Part shown: one piece after another, positions 1 to 7,533 of the stretch
Layout: the number at the start of each line of letters is the position of its first letter
How positions within the stretch are numbered: position 1 is the stretch's first letter
Source of the DNA: Actinoplanes lutulentus
Lineage (GTDB): Bacteria; Actinomycetota; Actinomycetes; Mycobacteriales; Micromonosporaceae
DNA: 34,511 nt
Assembly (NCBI RefSeq): GCF_003259845.1
Contig: NZ_QLMJ01000036.1
Span: 1 to 34,511, forward strand
Reading direction: 5' to 3'
Notes under the pieces: generated by a model
Database searches by the model: none
What the model was told of the DNA's origin: nothing
Seen by the model: the letters and a program-made list of their open reading frames with translations, nothing else
Position numbers and translations under genes: made by a program

Positions 1-1128
1 GGCGAGCTGGTGCGCACCGGCCTGCTCACCGAACACACGGTGGGCCGGTTCACCACCCACGACCTGATCCGGGCCTACGCCCAGGAACTCGTCCACCTGC
101 ACGAGGACGGCCCGGCTCGGGAGAGCGCGGCGGCCCGGCTCCTGCACCACTACCGGCAGACCGCGTACGAAGCGGATCTGCTTTTGGCGCCACCCGTCGT
201 GCTGGAGCCGCCGTCGGCGCCGGCGGATGTGGTGACCGCCCGTCTCAACGACGCCGCCGCGGCTGTCACCTGGTTCAACGCCGACCGGCAGGTCATCAAG
301 GCCGTGGTGCAACGCCAGATCGACGACGGCCGGGCGGATCCGGCGTGGCGGCTGGCGGTCAGCCTTCAGCGTTTCCTCCAGGGCGAGGGCTGGTGGCACG
401 ACTGGGCCGCGATGGCACGCTCCTGCCTGCAAGCGGCCACCGCCGCGGGGGACGACCTCGGACGGGCCCATATGTCCCGTAGCCTGGCCGGAGCCGAGCA
501 CGTGTTGGGCGACAACGACACGGCGGCACGTCTCCTCGGTCAGTCGCTGGACCTGTTCGAGGGTCTCGGGCGCTGCCGGGAACAGGCGCTGGTGCACCGC
601 AATCTCGGCCAGGTGAGCGTCGCGCAGGAGAACCATCTCGACGGCGTCGCCCATTACGAGCGGGCCCTCAAACTTTTCGAGTCCCTCGACGATCTGTACC
701 ACCAGATCGCCGTGCTGTGCTGCCTGGCCGACGCACACTCGTTCCTCGGACGGCCGGACGTCAGCACTGCCCTGGCGCACCGCGCTTTGTCGATCGCCGA
801 GGCGCTGAACGACCTCAACGGTCAGGGCCTTTGCTACGAGACGCTGGGCAAGTCCTTCTGCGCCGCGGGAGATCTGCCGGCCTCGCTGGCCTCCTGGACG
901 CGGGGGGCGGAGATCTACCGGCAGACCGGCTGGCGGATGAACTCGGTCGAGTGCCTGTTGCACCAGGGCGACACCGCGCTGACCCTGGGCGATCCGACCG
1001 GCGCTCACGCGGCCTGGCAGCAGGCCCTCGACCTGCTGAGCCACCTGCGGGTACCCCAGGTCCAGGCGATCGAGGAGCGCTTGGCGCGTCTTGAAACAGC
1101 AACGGTACGACCCCGCGGCGCCCGCTGA
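1..1128 (+). CDS. AfsR/SARP-type regulator, C-terminal TPR part (5' truncated)
   Basis: The reading frame is open from base 1 and ends in TGA at 1126-1128, so the gene starts outside the window; the GTG at base 10 is internal. The protein aligns along its length with the C-terminal third of the complete SARP at 14035-16860: GELVRTGLLTEHTVGRF here matches GELVRSRLITERRPGRY there, and both carry a GEGWWHDW/REGWWHEW block, SLAGAxxxLG and a TPR-like series. What is visible is the end of the NB-ARC/winged-helix part (about residues 1-40) and about five tetratricopeptide-like repeats. In this family the N-terminal DNA-binding and BTAD domains activate biosynthetic operons and the TPRs sense or oligomerise. 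It is a paralogue of the SARP 14 kb downstream. The family is secure; the target is unknown. Confidence 0.85.
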   Translation, partial: GELVRTGLLTEHTVGRFTTHDLIRAYAQELVHLHEDGPARESAAARLLHHYRQTAYEADLLLAPPVVLEPPSAPADVVTARLNDAAAAVTWFNADRQVIKAVVQRQIDDGRADPAWRLAVSLQRFLQGEGWWHDWAAMARSCLQAATAAGDDLGRAHMSRSLAGAEHVLGDNDTAARLLGQSLDLFEGLGRCREQALVHRNLGQVSVAQENHLDGVAHYERALKLFESLDDLYHQIAVLCCLADAHSFLGRPDVSTALAHRALSIAEALNDLNGQGLCYETLGKSFCAAGDLPASLASWTRGAEIYRQTGWRMNSVECLLHQGDTALTLGDPTGAHAAWQQALDLLSHLRVPQVQAIEERLARLETATVRPRGAR

Positions 1129-1357
1129 CTTTGCCCACCCGGGCTTCGTCGTGTGTCGAGTATGGAACACGGGCCTTCGCTGAGCGTCTCTGGCTTCACC
1201 GACGGTGATCGGACCTCGTGTGCAAGTCGGCGGACTCGGCAGGTACCCGCCGGTCTGGCGGCCGGCGGTTAGGGACACCACCACCGGCCGTTGAACCTGC
1301 GGCCGCGGCAGACGTCGATCCGGGTGACAACGCTCGCCGGACGGCTGGAGAACACCA

Positions 1358-2464
1358 ATGACGCCACTGAAGATCCTGGTCGTGGGCGCCGGCATCGCCG
1401 GGCTGGCCACCAAGAAAGCGCTGTCCTTGCGCGGAATCCACGCTGACCTCGTCGAACGGGATCGGGCGCCGAGGATCACCGGGGCCGGCCTCTACCTGCC
1501 GGGGAACGCGGTGCGTGCGCTGCGCGACCTGGGCCTGGCCGACCCGCTCGCCGCGCGGGCGGAGCCGGTGAAACAGCAGAAACTGCATGACGAACAGGGC
1601 CGGGAGCTCGCCGGCTTTCCGGTCAGCGCCATCTGGGGCGACGTCGGTGAATGCATGGCGATCCGGCGTACGGACCTGCACGCCCTGCTGCTCGACGCGG
1701 TCGGTGCCGATGCGGTGCGGTTCGGCACCGTTGTCCGCAGTGTTGGCGGCGACGGCATGGTGACCTTCGGCAGCGGCGAACGTTTCCGATACGACCTGGT
1801 GATCGGGGCCGACGGCATCAACTCGGCGGTCCGGCGCGGCGTCCAGCCGGACGGCGCACCGCGATTCCTGGGCCAGGTCTGCTGGCGGTTCCTCGCACCG
1901 TCCACGACCCTCGAGCCGGGCACCTGGTCGGTGATGCTGGGCAGCCGGGGACGGACGTTCCTGGCCGTGCCGGTCGGCGGCGGACTGGCGTACTGCTTCG
2001 CCGGGATGGACAGCGCCGAGCCGGCGCCGCCCGGAGGCGATTGGCGGTCGCTGTTCGCCGACTTCGGCGCACCGGCCGCCAAGCTGCTCGACCACGCCGG
2101 CGACGCCCATTTCGCGCCGCTGCACGAGGTGCGCGCCTTCGAGTCGTCGCAGCCGCACGTCGTTCTGGTCGGGGACGCCGCGCACGCCTGCTCGCCGAGC
2201 ATGGCCCAGGGCAGCGCGATGGCGTTCGAGGACGCGCTGGTGCTGGCCGAGACGCTCAGCGGCAAGCCCCACCGGGACGCCGTGCCGGAGCTGCTGGGCG
2301 GCTACCGCACGCGCCGCGCGGCGCGGCTGCGGTTCGTGCTGGACCAGAACCATCGCCGGGATCGGGCCCGGCATCTGCCGGCCGTCGTCCGCCCGGTGGT
2401 GTTCCGGAACTTCGCGCTGGGCATCTTCCGGGCCAACCACAAGGCATTGCTGGCGCGGCCGTGA
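1358..2464 (+). CDS. FAD-dependent aromatic-ring/epoxidase-type monooxygenase
   Basis: A 368-aa class A flavoprotein monooxygenase (salicylate hydroxylase / TetX / zeaxanthin-epoxidase-like fold). The N-terminal dinucleotide-binding motif GAGIAGLATKKAL is near residue 10 and is followed by an acidic strand end (LVERD). The mid-protein DG motif is IGADGINSAVRR, and the FAD ribityl-binding GD motif is GDAAHACSPSMAQGSAMAFED near residue 270. Such enzymes use NAD(P)H and O2 to hydroxylate or epoxidise small molecules in the cytoplasm. The ATG at 1358 follows GGAG by about 8 nt. It lies about 70 nt upstream of the GntR regulator on the same strand. The substrate cannot be read from sequence; it could be an extra oxygenase for the prenyl-hydroxybenzoate cassette, but that is only proximity. 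Confidence 0.9.
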   Translation: MTPLKILVVGAGIAGLATKKALSLRGIHADLVERDRAPRITGAGLYLPGNAVRALRDLGLADPLAARAEPVKQQKLHDEQGRELAGFPVSAIWGDVGECMAIRRTDLHALLLDAVGADAVRFGTVVRSVGGDGMVTFGSGERFRYDLVIGADGINSAVRRGVQPDGAPRFLGQVCWRFLAPSTTLEPGTWSVMLGSRGRTFLAVPVGGGLAYCFAGMDSAEPAPPGGDWRSLFADFGAPAAKLLDHAGDAHFAPLHEVRAFESSQPHVVLVGDAAHACSPSMAQGSAMAFEDALVLAETLSGKPHRDAVPELLGGYRTRRAARLRFVLDQNHRRDRARHLPAVVRPVVFRNFALGIFRANHKALLARP

Positions 2465-2522
2465 GCTGGTTACGCGGCGCGGGGTGCTGCGTGCCTCGTT
2501 GACGCCCGCCTGCCATGCGGTG

Positions 2523-2540
2523 TGGAATATGTTGCATGCC
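2523..2540. promoter_or_regulatory. AT-rich near-palindromic operator candidate at the GntR start (copy 1)
   Basis: TGGAATATGTTGCATGCC covers the ribosome-binding region and start codon of the GntR gene. Its reverse complement matches 15 of 18 bases of the sequence at 25635-25652, where the core TGCAATATATTGCA is a perfect palindrome. An AT-rich, dyad-symmetric site in a very GC-rich background next to a GntR gene suggests autoregulation. FCD-type GntR proteins typically bind short AT-centred palindromes, but the assignment to this regulator is inference. Confidence 0.5.
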
Positions 2541-3204
2541 GGTTCCGCAGCGTGTTGGGGTGATTTCGCGATCTTTGCTGCGCGAGAACGCGTACCGGTC
2601 GATCCGGGACGCGATCGTGGACGGCACGTTACAGCCGGGGGAGCGGCTCAACGACGCCGAGCTGGCGCAGTGGCTGGGCGTGAGTCGTACCCCGGTGCGT
2701 GAGGCGCTGACCCGGCTCGAGGAGAGCGGCCTGGTGCAGACCAAGCCGGGCCGTTACACGATGGTGAGCCCGCTGGACGTCCAGGCCGCGCGGGCGGCGC
2801 AGACGGTCACCGCGGCGATGCACGAACTCGCGGTCCGTGAGGCGGTGCCGACGCTGTCGGCCGGCGAGATCGCCGCGATGCGGGAGGCGAACGCGCGTTT
2901 CGCGGCCGCCCTGCAGGCCAACGACGTTGACGCGGCGATCGCCGCGGACGACGAGTTCCACAACATCCCGGTGACCGCCGCCGGCAACCCGGCGTTGCGC
3001 GCGGTGCTGGAGCAGTTCACCCCGGTGCTGCGGCGGCTGGAGCGGCTGCGGTTCTCCTCGGTCAGCGGGCGTGGCTCGGTGGCGCTGCACGAGCGCATCA
3101 TCGTCCTGTGCGAGGCCGGCGATGTCGAGGGCGCCGCCGCGGCCGCCCGGGACAACTGGATGAGCCTCGACCCCCGCGTCGACTTCGGGCCGATGAACGA
3201 CTGA
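2536..3204 (+). CDS. GntR family transcriptional regulator (FCD/FadR type)
   Basis: A 222-aa regulator. Residues about 8-75 form the GntR winged helix (AYRSIRDAIVDG, PGERLND, LGVSRTPVREAL, LEESGLVQTKPGR). The rest is an all-helical FCD ligand-binding domain with a D-x4-H-type element (DDEFHNIP) and HERIIVLCEAGD. I prefer the ATG at 2536 because an MPVP-like N terminus directly before the conserved helix is usual; ATG 2515 and GTG 2560 are alternatives. There is no strong Shine-Dalgarno. The operator candidate at 2523-2540 overlaps the start, suggesting autorepression. Codon 32 is TTA (2629-2631), a rare leucine codon that in actinomycetes often marks bldA-dependent genes. The TRIC-like gene follows 141 nt downstream behind its own regulatory element. 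The ligand is unknown. Confidence 0.88.
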   Translation: MPVPQRVGVISRSLLRENAYRSIRDAIVDGTLQPGERLNDAELAQWLGVSRTPVREALTRLEESGLVQTKPGRYTMVSPLDVQAARAAQTVTAAMHELAVREAVPTLSAGEIAAMREANARFAAALQANDVDAAIAADDEFHNIPVTAAGNPALRAVLEQFTPVLRRLERLRFSSVSGRGSVALHERIIVLCEAGDVEGAAAAARDNWMSLDPRVDFGPMND

Positions 3205-3233
3205 CCTCACGCCGAGGCCGGCGGCCGGAAGAG

Positions 3234-3305
3234 TTCAGTCGCCGGCGGTCAAAGGCGCAGGCGGGAATCGTCAAACATCAGCGGCCGTGCCGAGTAACCG
3301 TTGTC
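3234..3305. promoter_or_regulatory. 72-bp conserved upstream element, copy A (before the TRIC-like gene)
   Basis: This stretch aligns without gaps to 26623-26694, with 55 of 72 identical positions; copy B precedes the GMC oxidoreductase. Both begin TTCAGTCGCC and contain two GTCAA direct repeats exactly 22 bp apart (3248 and 3270 here), then GCGG and GCCGAG-N-AACCGT. Direct repeats on one face of the helix are typical of AraC-type or SARP operators. Copy A ends 40 nt before the ATG at 3346. In copy A the region cannot be translated through (GAG TAA), so conservation is at DNA level. A possible -35-like TTGACG lies at 3307-3312. Confidence 0.6.
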
Positions 3306-3345
3306 GTTGACGGCCTTCCCCTGACCTTTATCGGAGTGTGACCGG

Positions 3346-3990
3346 ATGTTTCAGGTGACGCTGTGGATCGAGCTGCTTGCTGCCGGGCTCGGCGGGCTCC
3401 AGGGTGCCCTGTTCGCGGCGGGCGAGAAGCATCGCCGTATCGACGTGCTCGGGGTCATCGTGATCGGTCTGGCGGTGTCACTCGGCGGGAGCCTGCTCCG
3501 CGACATCGTGCTCAACCAGCCGCCCGTGGTGATCTGGATGAACTGGTACCTGGTGGTGGCCGCGGGGTCGGCGATTCTCGGCATGCTGGTGCAACCGGTG
3601 CTCGCACGGGCGGACTGGCTGATCACCGGGCTGGACGCGGTCGTGATGGGGGTGTTCGGCGCGATCGGGGCGTCCAAGGCGCTGTCGCTGGGCGTCGGGC
3701 CGGCCGGGGCACTGGTCGTCGGTATCATCGGCGCCATCGGTGGGGGGATGCTGCGCGACGTGATCCTTAACCTGCCGATCTCGTTTCTCCAGGTGGGGAC
3801 GCTCTATGCCGTTGCCGCGGGGGCCGGGGCGGGGACGCTGATCGTGCTCGCGGCGTTCGGGACGCCGATCATGATCGCGGGGGTCGTGTGCGTAGTGGTG
3901 ACCACGCTGATGCGGCTGACGGCGATTCGTTTCGGCTGGAGGTTCCCGGAACAGGGCCCGGTACGCCGCCCGCGTTCACGGGTTCGGTAG
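3346..3990 (+). CDS. Trimeric intracellular cation (TRIC/UPF0126) channel family protein
   Basis: A 214-aa inner-membrane protein of about seven hydrophobic segments with the internal two-fold repeat of the UPF0126/TRIC family. The first glycine-rich hinge is SLGGSLLRDIVLNQPP (about residues 46-61) and the second is IGAIGGGMLRDVILNLP (about 127-143), both with the G-G-x-L-R-D signature. TRIC-type prokaryotic homologues form K+/cation channels; amino-acid export has also been suggested for relatives. The ATG at 3346 is preceded by GGAG with a spacer of about 9 nt. The 72-bp element shared with the GMC gene lies in its leader, so expression may be co-ordinated with that distant gene. It is convergent with the P450, with only 32 bp between them. 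Confidence 0.88.
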   Translation: MFQVTLWIELLAAGLGGLQGALFAAGEKHRRIDVLGVIVIGLAVSLGGSLLRDIVLNQPPVVIWMNWYLVVAAGSAILGMLVQPVLARADWLITGLDAVVMGVFGAIGASKALSLGVGPAGALVVGIIGAIGGGMLRDVILNLPISFLQVGTLYAVAAGAGAGTLIVLAAFGTPIMIAGVVCVVVTTLMRLTAIRFGWRFPEQGPVRRPRSRVR

Positions 3991-4022
3991 CGGAAGCGGG
4001 CGAGACCGGGCCCGTCTGTTGC

Positions 4023-5234
4023 TCAACGGTGCAGGCGCACGGGCAGGCTGAGCGGGCCTCGCATCATGCCGTTCGGGATCCACGCCACGTCGGTGAGCGG
4101 AATCGCGGGGCGCATGCCGGGGAAACGCCGCAGCAGTGAGCCCAGGGCGATCGACGCCTCCATCCTGGCCAAGGGGGCGCCGATGCAGTGGTGGATGCCG
4201 TGGCCGAAGGCGAGGTGCCGCGCGTTCGGCCGGGTCACGTCGAGCAGGGTGAGGTCGGCGTCGTCCTCCTGCGGTGCGTCGCGGCTGGCCGCGGCCAGAT
4301 AGACGGCGACCACATCACCGCGCCTGATCGGTACGCCACCGAGTTCGAGATCCTCGGCCGCGAACCGGAATGTGGCCTGTTCGACGGACGAGTCGAGGCG
4401 CAGGAACTCCTCGACCGCCCCGGCGATCAGATCCGGCTTGGCCCGCAGCAGGTCCGCTTGCTCGGGCTGCCGCAGCAGCGCCATCACGGCGTTGCCGAGC
4501 AGGTTGACGGTGGTGTCGTGACCGGCGACGACGAGCAGCGCGGCCATGGCGATCACCTCGGCCTGAGACAGCCGGCCGTCGTCCTCGTCCCGCTGGGCGA
4601 TCAGGTCGGACAGCAGATCGCCGGACGGCGCGGCCCTCTTGCGCTCGACCAATTCGGCCAGGTAACGGTGGAAGAGGCCGGCATACTCGCGTTGCTCGGC
4701 GGAGGGGATGCCGACCAGCGCCTGCGACCAGACGCGGAACTGGGCGCGTTCGTCGACGGGTACGCCCAGGAGCTCGGAGATGACGGTCATCGGCAGCGGC
4801 GCGCAGAACGACTCGATCAGGTCCACCTCGTCCGAGGGCTCCATGGCGTCGAGCAGTTCAGAGGTGATCTCCTGGATCCGGCCGGCCAGCATGCCGGTGC
4901 GGCGGGCACTGAACGTGGGCGCCACCAGCCGGCGTAGCCGAGTGTGGTCCGGGGGATCGGTGAACAGCATCGAACCGCCGAAGCCCTCACCGACCTTGTG
5001 TCCGGTGATGTTCGCTGATTCCAGCGCCCGCAGCGCTGGCTCGGGATCTTTTCGCAGGTGGGGGTGGGTGAGCGCGGCTCGGGCCTCCTCGTAGGACAGA
5101 ACCGCCCAGGCTTCGAGCCCGCTGCCCAGCCGGATCCGCCGGACGGGGCCTCCGGCGCGCAGTGCGGCGAACTGCCGGGGTGCGTCGGCTTTGAACTCGG
5201 GTGTGATGGTGGCGGCCACCGTGTCGTCGGTCAT
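4023..5234 (-). CDS. Cytochrome P450 (bacterial class I)
   Basis: A 403-aa soluble P450. The I-helix oxygen-activation motif is VVAGHDTTVNLLG (about residue 240), the K-helix ExxR is EEFLR, and the heme loop FGHGIHHCIGAPLAR places the thiolate ligand at Cys350. The length is normal for actinobacterial CYP105/107-like enzymes. I start at the ATG at 5234 because GGAAGG lies about 10 nt upstream; the in-frame ATG at 5252 has no comparable site. Electrons would come from a ferredoxin and reductase encoded elsewhere, since no ferredoxin gene is adjacent. It lies downstream of, and in the same orientation as, the UbiC/UbiA/Idi/PHBH-like cassette, separated only by a sigma-factor relic, so oxidation of that product is a reasonable but unproven role. 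Confidence 0.95.
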   Translation of the reverse strand: MTDDTVAATITPEFKADAPRQFAALRAGGPVRRIRLGSGLEAWAVLSYEEARAALTHPHLRKDPEPALRALESANITGHKVGEGFGGSMLFTDPPDHTRLRRLVAPTFSARRTGMLAGRIQEITSELLDAMEPSDEVDLIESFCAPLPMTVISELLGVPVDERAQFRVWSQALVGIPSAEQREYAGLFHRYLAELVERKRAAPSGDLLSDLIAQRDEDDGRLSQAEVIAMAALLVVAGHDTTVNLLGNAVMALLRQPEQADLLRAKPDLIAGAVEEFLRLDSSVEQATFRFAAEDLELGGVPIRRGDVVAVYLAAASRDAPQEDDADLTLLDVTRPNARHLAFGHGIHHCIGAPLARMEASIALGSLLRRFPGMRPAIPLTDVAWIPNGMMRGPLSLPVRLHR

Positions 5235-5334
5235 GCGAGTGTTTCCTTCCATTGTTGGTCGTGTGTGGACGATGCACCCGGTTTGACGAGCGACGCCCGG
5301 CGGAGTTCAGCTGGCCGGATGCGTATCGGAAACC

Positions 5335-5665
5335 TCACGCCGCCTGTTTAGTTCGTGCGAACTCGGCGATGTTCATGCCGCGCAGGGCCCGCAGCGCATA
5401 GAACGTCCGTGATTTGACGGTTCCCTGAGCCACACCGAGCTCATCGGCCACCTCGGCGATCGAACGGTCCTGCAGGTAGATGAGGTCGAGAACGTCACGG
5501 TGCTCGGGGAGAGCCGGCCCAGCGCTTCGCCGACGACCATGGAGGTGACCACGTTCTCGGCGTGATCACTCTCGGCCATCACGTCGATATGGTTCGTCGT
5601 GCGTCCTGACGGACAAAGCCGTCGAGCGCTGACGCCGGGCTGGCCCGGCGCTGCAGGTGTGCCAT
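5335..5665 (-). pseudogene. Decayed ECF sigma-factor remnant (region 4, frameshifted, 5' truncated)
   Basis: Read on the minus strand, one frame gives MAESDHAENVVTSMVVGEAL then GRLSP, where the similarity jumps frame and continues as EHRDVLDLIYLQDRSIAEV, ADELGVAQGTVKSRTFYALR and ALRGMN, ending at TGA (5335-5337). That is a textbook sigma-70 region 4.2. The break lies at about 5504-5511, where one G appears to be missing in CCCCGAG. Further upstream (about 5590-5665) weak linker-like residues (IDG, AHLQRRASPAS) sit in different frames. Region 2 is absent, because the PHBH-like gene ends at 5689. It is probably a relic truncated by an insertion or rearrangement beside the cassette; a sequencing error could explain the single shift but not the missing N-terminus. 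Confidence 0.7.
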
Positions 5666-5688
5666 CGATGCGGTGGTGGGACAGGGCC

Positions 5689-6879
5689 TTACTCTCCGGC
5701 GTACTCCTCGGCGAACATCCTGGCGACCGGGCCACCGCGGCGCAGTTCGTTGATGGTGGCGATGCGCAACTCGTTCGAGAATGCCGGCGGTGTGGCGTTG
5801 CGGGGAGTGCTGTGCAGGAGGTTGATCAGCCAGTGCGAGAAGAGGACGGCCTTCCAGATTTTGTGCTGCCGGTCGGTGGTGTACCTCCCGAGCGGCTGTT
5901 CGTCGTCCTTTCCGTAGTGCTCGGCCAGGGCCGCGGCAAGGGTCTCGGCGTCGGCGATGGCGAGATTCATACCCTTGCCGCCGGCCAGGGAGATCGTGTG
6001 GGCGGCATCGCCCAGCATGAAGATGCGCCCGTGCTGCATGTTCCTTGATATGTGGTCCGACCGGCCGATGATCGCCTTCTCGGTGATGGCGCCGGTGGTG
6101 ACGGGATGGTCCTTGAGCACCAGGACGTCAGTGAGAGCGGTCCAGATGCGCTCGTCGTTCCAGTCGCTGATCTTTTCGCCGTCCTGGATCTGCAGGTAGA
6201 AGCGACTGACGGTTGGTGTCCGCGGCATCTGTGCGGCCCCGTTGGTGGCGTGCATCCCATAGACGATCTCGTTGACGAACGGTGGGACCTCCGCCAGGAG
6301 AGCCAGCCAGCGGAACGGATGCTGGTGTGTGACGGGCCTGCGGATCGACTCGGGGACGGATTGATGAGCGATGCTGTCGCTTCCATCGCAGGCGGCTATG
6401 AAATCACACCTGATCTCCACGGATTCGGTACCGTCCTGGGAACGGGCCGAAATGGTCGCCGCTCTCGTCCTGTCACCGCCGTCGAGGGCAGTGACTTCGT
6501 GCGAGAAGAGTATGTCGCCGTCGCGGTCCAGGAAGGTGGCGATGAGGTCTCGCACGAGGAACTGTTGAGGATAGATGTGGTGCTTACGCCCTCCGGCCAG
6601 GTCGGCGTAGGGAACGGAAAACGCTTCTCCCTCGTGAAGGAAAGTGCAACTTTCGGTCGTCATTCCGTTCGCGAGAAGCCCTCCGGCGAGGCCGACTCGC
6701 TTGAGAAAGGCCACCGTCCGGTGCTCTATGAGGCCCGCACGAGCCTTCGTTTCCACTTCGTCGCGTGATTCTTTTTCGACAACGATCGCGCTGATTCCAT
6801 GCTCACGTAACACGTTGGCCAGGGTGAGTCCGGCAGGTCCGGCTCCCACAATCCCGACGTTGACATCGATATATTTCAT
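5689..6879 (-). CDS. 4-hydroxybenzoate 3-monooxygenase (PHBH)-like flavoprotein
   Basis: A 396-aa class A flavin monooxygenase closest in layout to p-hydroxybenzoate hydroxylase. GAGPAGLTLANVLREHG lies at about residues 12-28; it is followed by KARAGLIEHRT (the RAGxLEx block of PobA), YPQQFLVRDL, the DG motif AACDGSDS, HPFRWLALLAEVPP, TVSRFYLQ, and GDAAHTISLAGGKGMNLAIAD near residue 288. True PobA turns 4-hydroxybenzoate into protocatechuate using NADPH. Here the substrate loop has TPTVSR where the Pseudomonas enzyme has an arginine-bearing SATRSR, so the substrate may be prenylated. The ATG at 6879 follows AAGGA by about 7 nt; the idi stop is 33 nt upstream. Codon 24 is TTA (6808-6810). GC is low for the window (28 of 60 bases at 6841-6900, including the start; 32 of 60 at 6361-6420), consistent with transfer. 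Confidence 0.85.
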   Translation of the reverse strand: MKYIDVNVGIVGAGPAGLTLANVLREHGISAIVVEKESRDEVETKARAGLIEHRTVAFLKRVGLAGGLLANGMTTESCTFLHEGEAFSVPYADLAGGRKHHIYPQQFLVRDLIATFLDRDGDILFSHEVTALDGGDRTRAATISARSQDGTESVEIRCDFIAACDGSDSIAHQSVPESIRRPVTHQHPFRWLALLAEVPPFVNEIVYGMHATNGAAQMPRTPTVSRFYLQIQDGEKISDWNDERIWTALTDVLVLKDHPVTTGAITEKAIIGRSDHISRNMQHGRIFMLGDAAHTISLAGGKGMNLAIADAETLAAALAEHYGKDDEQPLGRYTTDRQHKIWKAVLFSHWLINLLHSTPRNATPPAFSNELRIATINELRRGGPVARMFAEEYAGE

Positions 6880-6912
6880 TTTCGGTCCTTGATCTTCGGT
6901 GTGGAGGTGTGA

Positions 6913-7488
6913 CTAGGCCTCTGTCCAGGACGTGCCGGTGAGGTTCTCGATATAGGGGTGCGCTGCTTGGAGCACTGTGCGGAACCAAACTGAGAATGGC
7001 TCCTTCGTGAGACGCCGGGTCAGTTCGAAGGGGTCGACAAAGGACACTTCGGCTATTTCGTCGGGGTGCGGGTGCACTGCTCCGCTCAACGTTCCGACGA
7101 AAAGGTGGTTGAACTCGTGCTCGACGAGTCCAGTAGTTTCATCGGGATGCCGGTAGCGCACCGTGCCGGCCGCCTCGAGTGTCGACGGCGAGGTTCCGAG
7201 CTCTTCGGTGATACGCCGGGCGGCGGCTGCCGGCGGAGGCTCCCCGACATGGGGATGGCCGCAACAAGAGTTCGACCAGACGCCCGGTGAGTGATATTTG
7301 CTCAACGCTCTGCGCTGGAGCAGCATCTTGTTCTCGGCGTTGAAGAGAAATACGGAAAATGCGCGATGGAGGTGGCCCGGAGCCTGATGAGCCTGCATCT
7401 TTTCCGCCGTGCCGACGGTGATGCCGTTCTCATCGACCAACTCCAGTTCGAGCCGGGGCCCAGACGATCCGGTTCGTTTCACATGCAC
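6913..7488 (-). CDS. idi: Isopentenyl-diphosphate delta-isomerase, type 1
   Basis: A 191-aa Nudix-fold isomerase that interconverts IPP and DMAPP, supplying the allylic primer for prenyl chain building. Seen: LVDENGITVGTAEKMQAHQ, LHRAFSVFLFN, LLQRRALSKYHSPGVWSNSCCGHP with the catalytic cysteine in the CCGHP segment (around residue 73), AAARRITEELG (Nudix-like helix), and EHEFNHLFVG carrying the catalytic glutamate. I chose the GTG at 7488 because GAGGAG lies 9 nt upstream and because type 1 enzymes start close to this point; the GTG at 7530 (with GGGG upstream) would add 14 residues and almost touch the ubiA stop. Its place between ubiA and the PHBH-like gene argues for a dedicated precursor supply. 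No prenyl diphosphate synthase is visible in the window. Confidence 0.93.
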   Translation of the reverse strand: MHVKRTGSSGPRLELELVDENGITVGTAEKMQAHQAPGHLHRAFSVFLFNAENKMLLQRRALSKYHSPGVWSNSCCGHPHVGEPPPAAAARRITEELGTSPSTLEAAGTVRYRHPDETTGLVEHEFNHLFVGTLSGAVHPHPDEIAEVSFVDPFELTRRLTKEPFSVWFRTVLQAAHPYIENLTGTSWTEA

Positions 7489-7533
7489 AGCAGGCTTCTC
7501 CTCGCAGAGCGGTGTTTGCCGGTGCGCCACCGG

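Noticed and set aside
1196..2440. A 414-codon minus-strand frame opposite the FAD monooxygenase
   Set aside because: No domain is visible, while all three flavoprotein motifs are in the plus frame.
3991..4022. A terminator between the TRIC-like gene and the P450
   Set aside because: AGAC-CGGGCCCG-TCT has an interrupted stem with almost no loop; too weak to call.
5281..5312. GTCAAAC and GAGTTCA-like words upstream of the P450 as a further copy of the 72-bp element
   Set aside because: The two words are in opposite relative orientation and have different spacing; no extended alignment.
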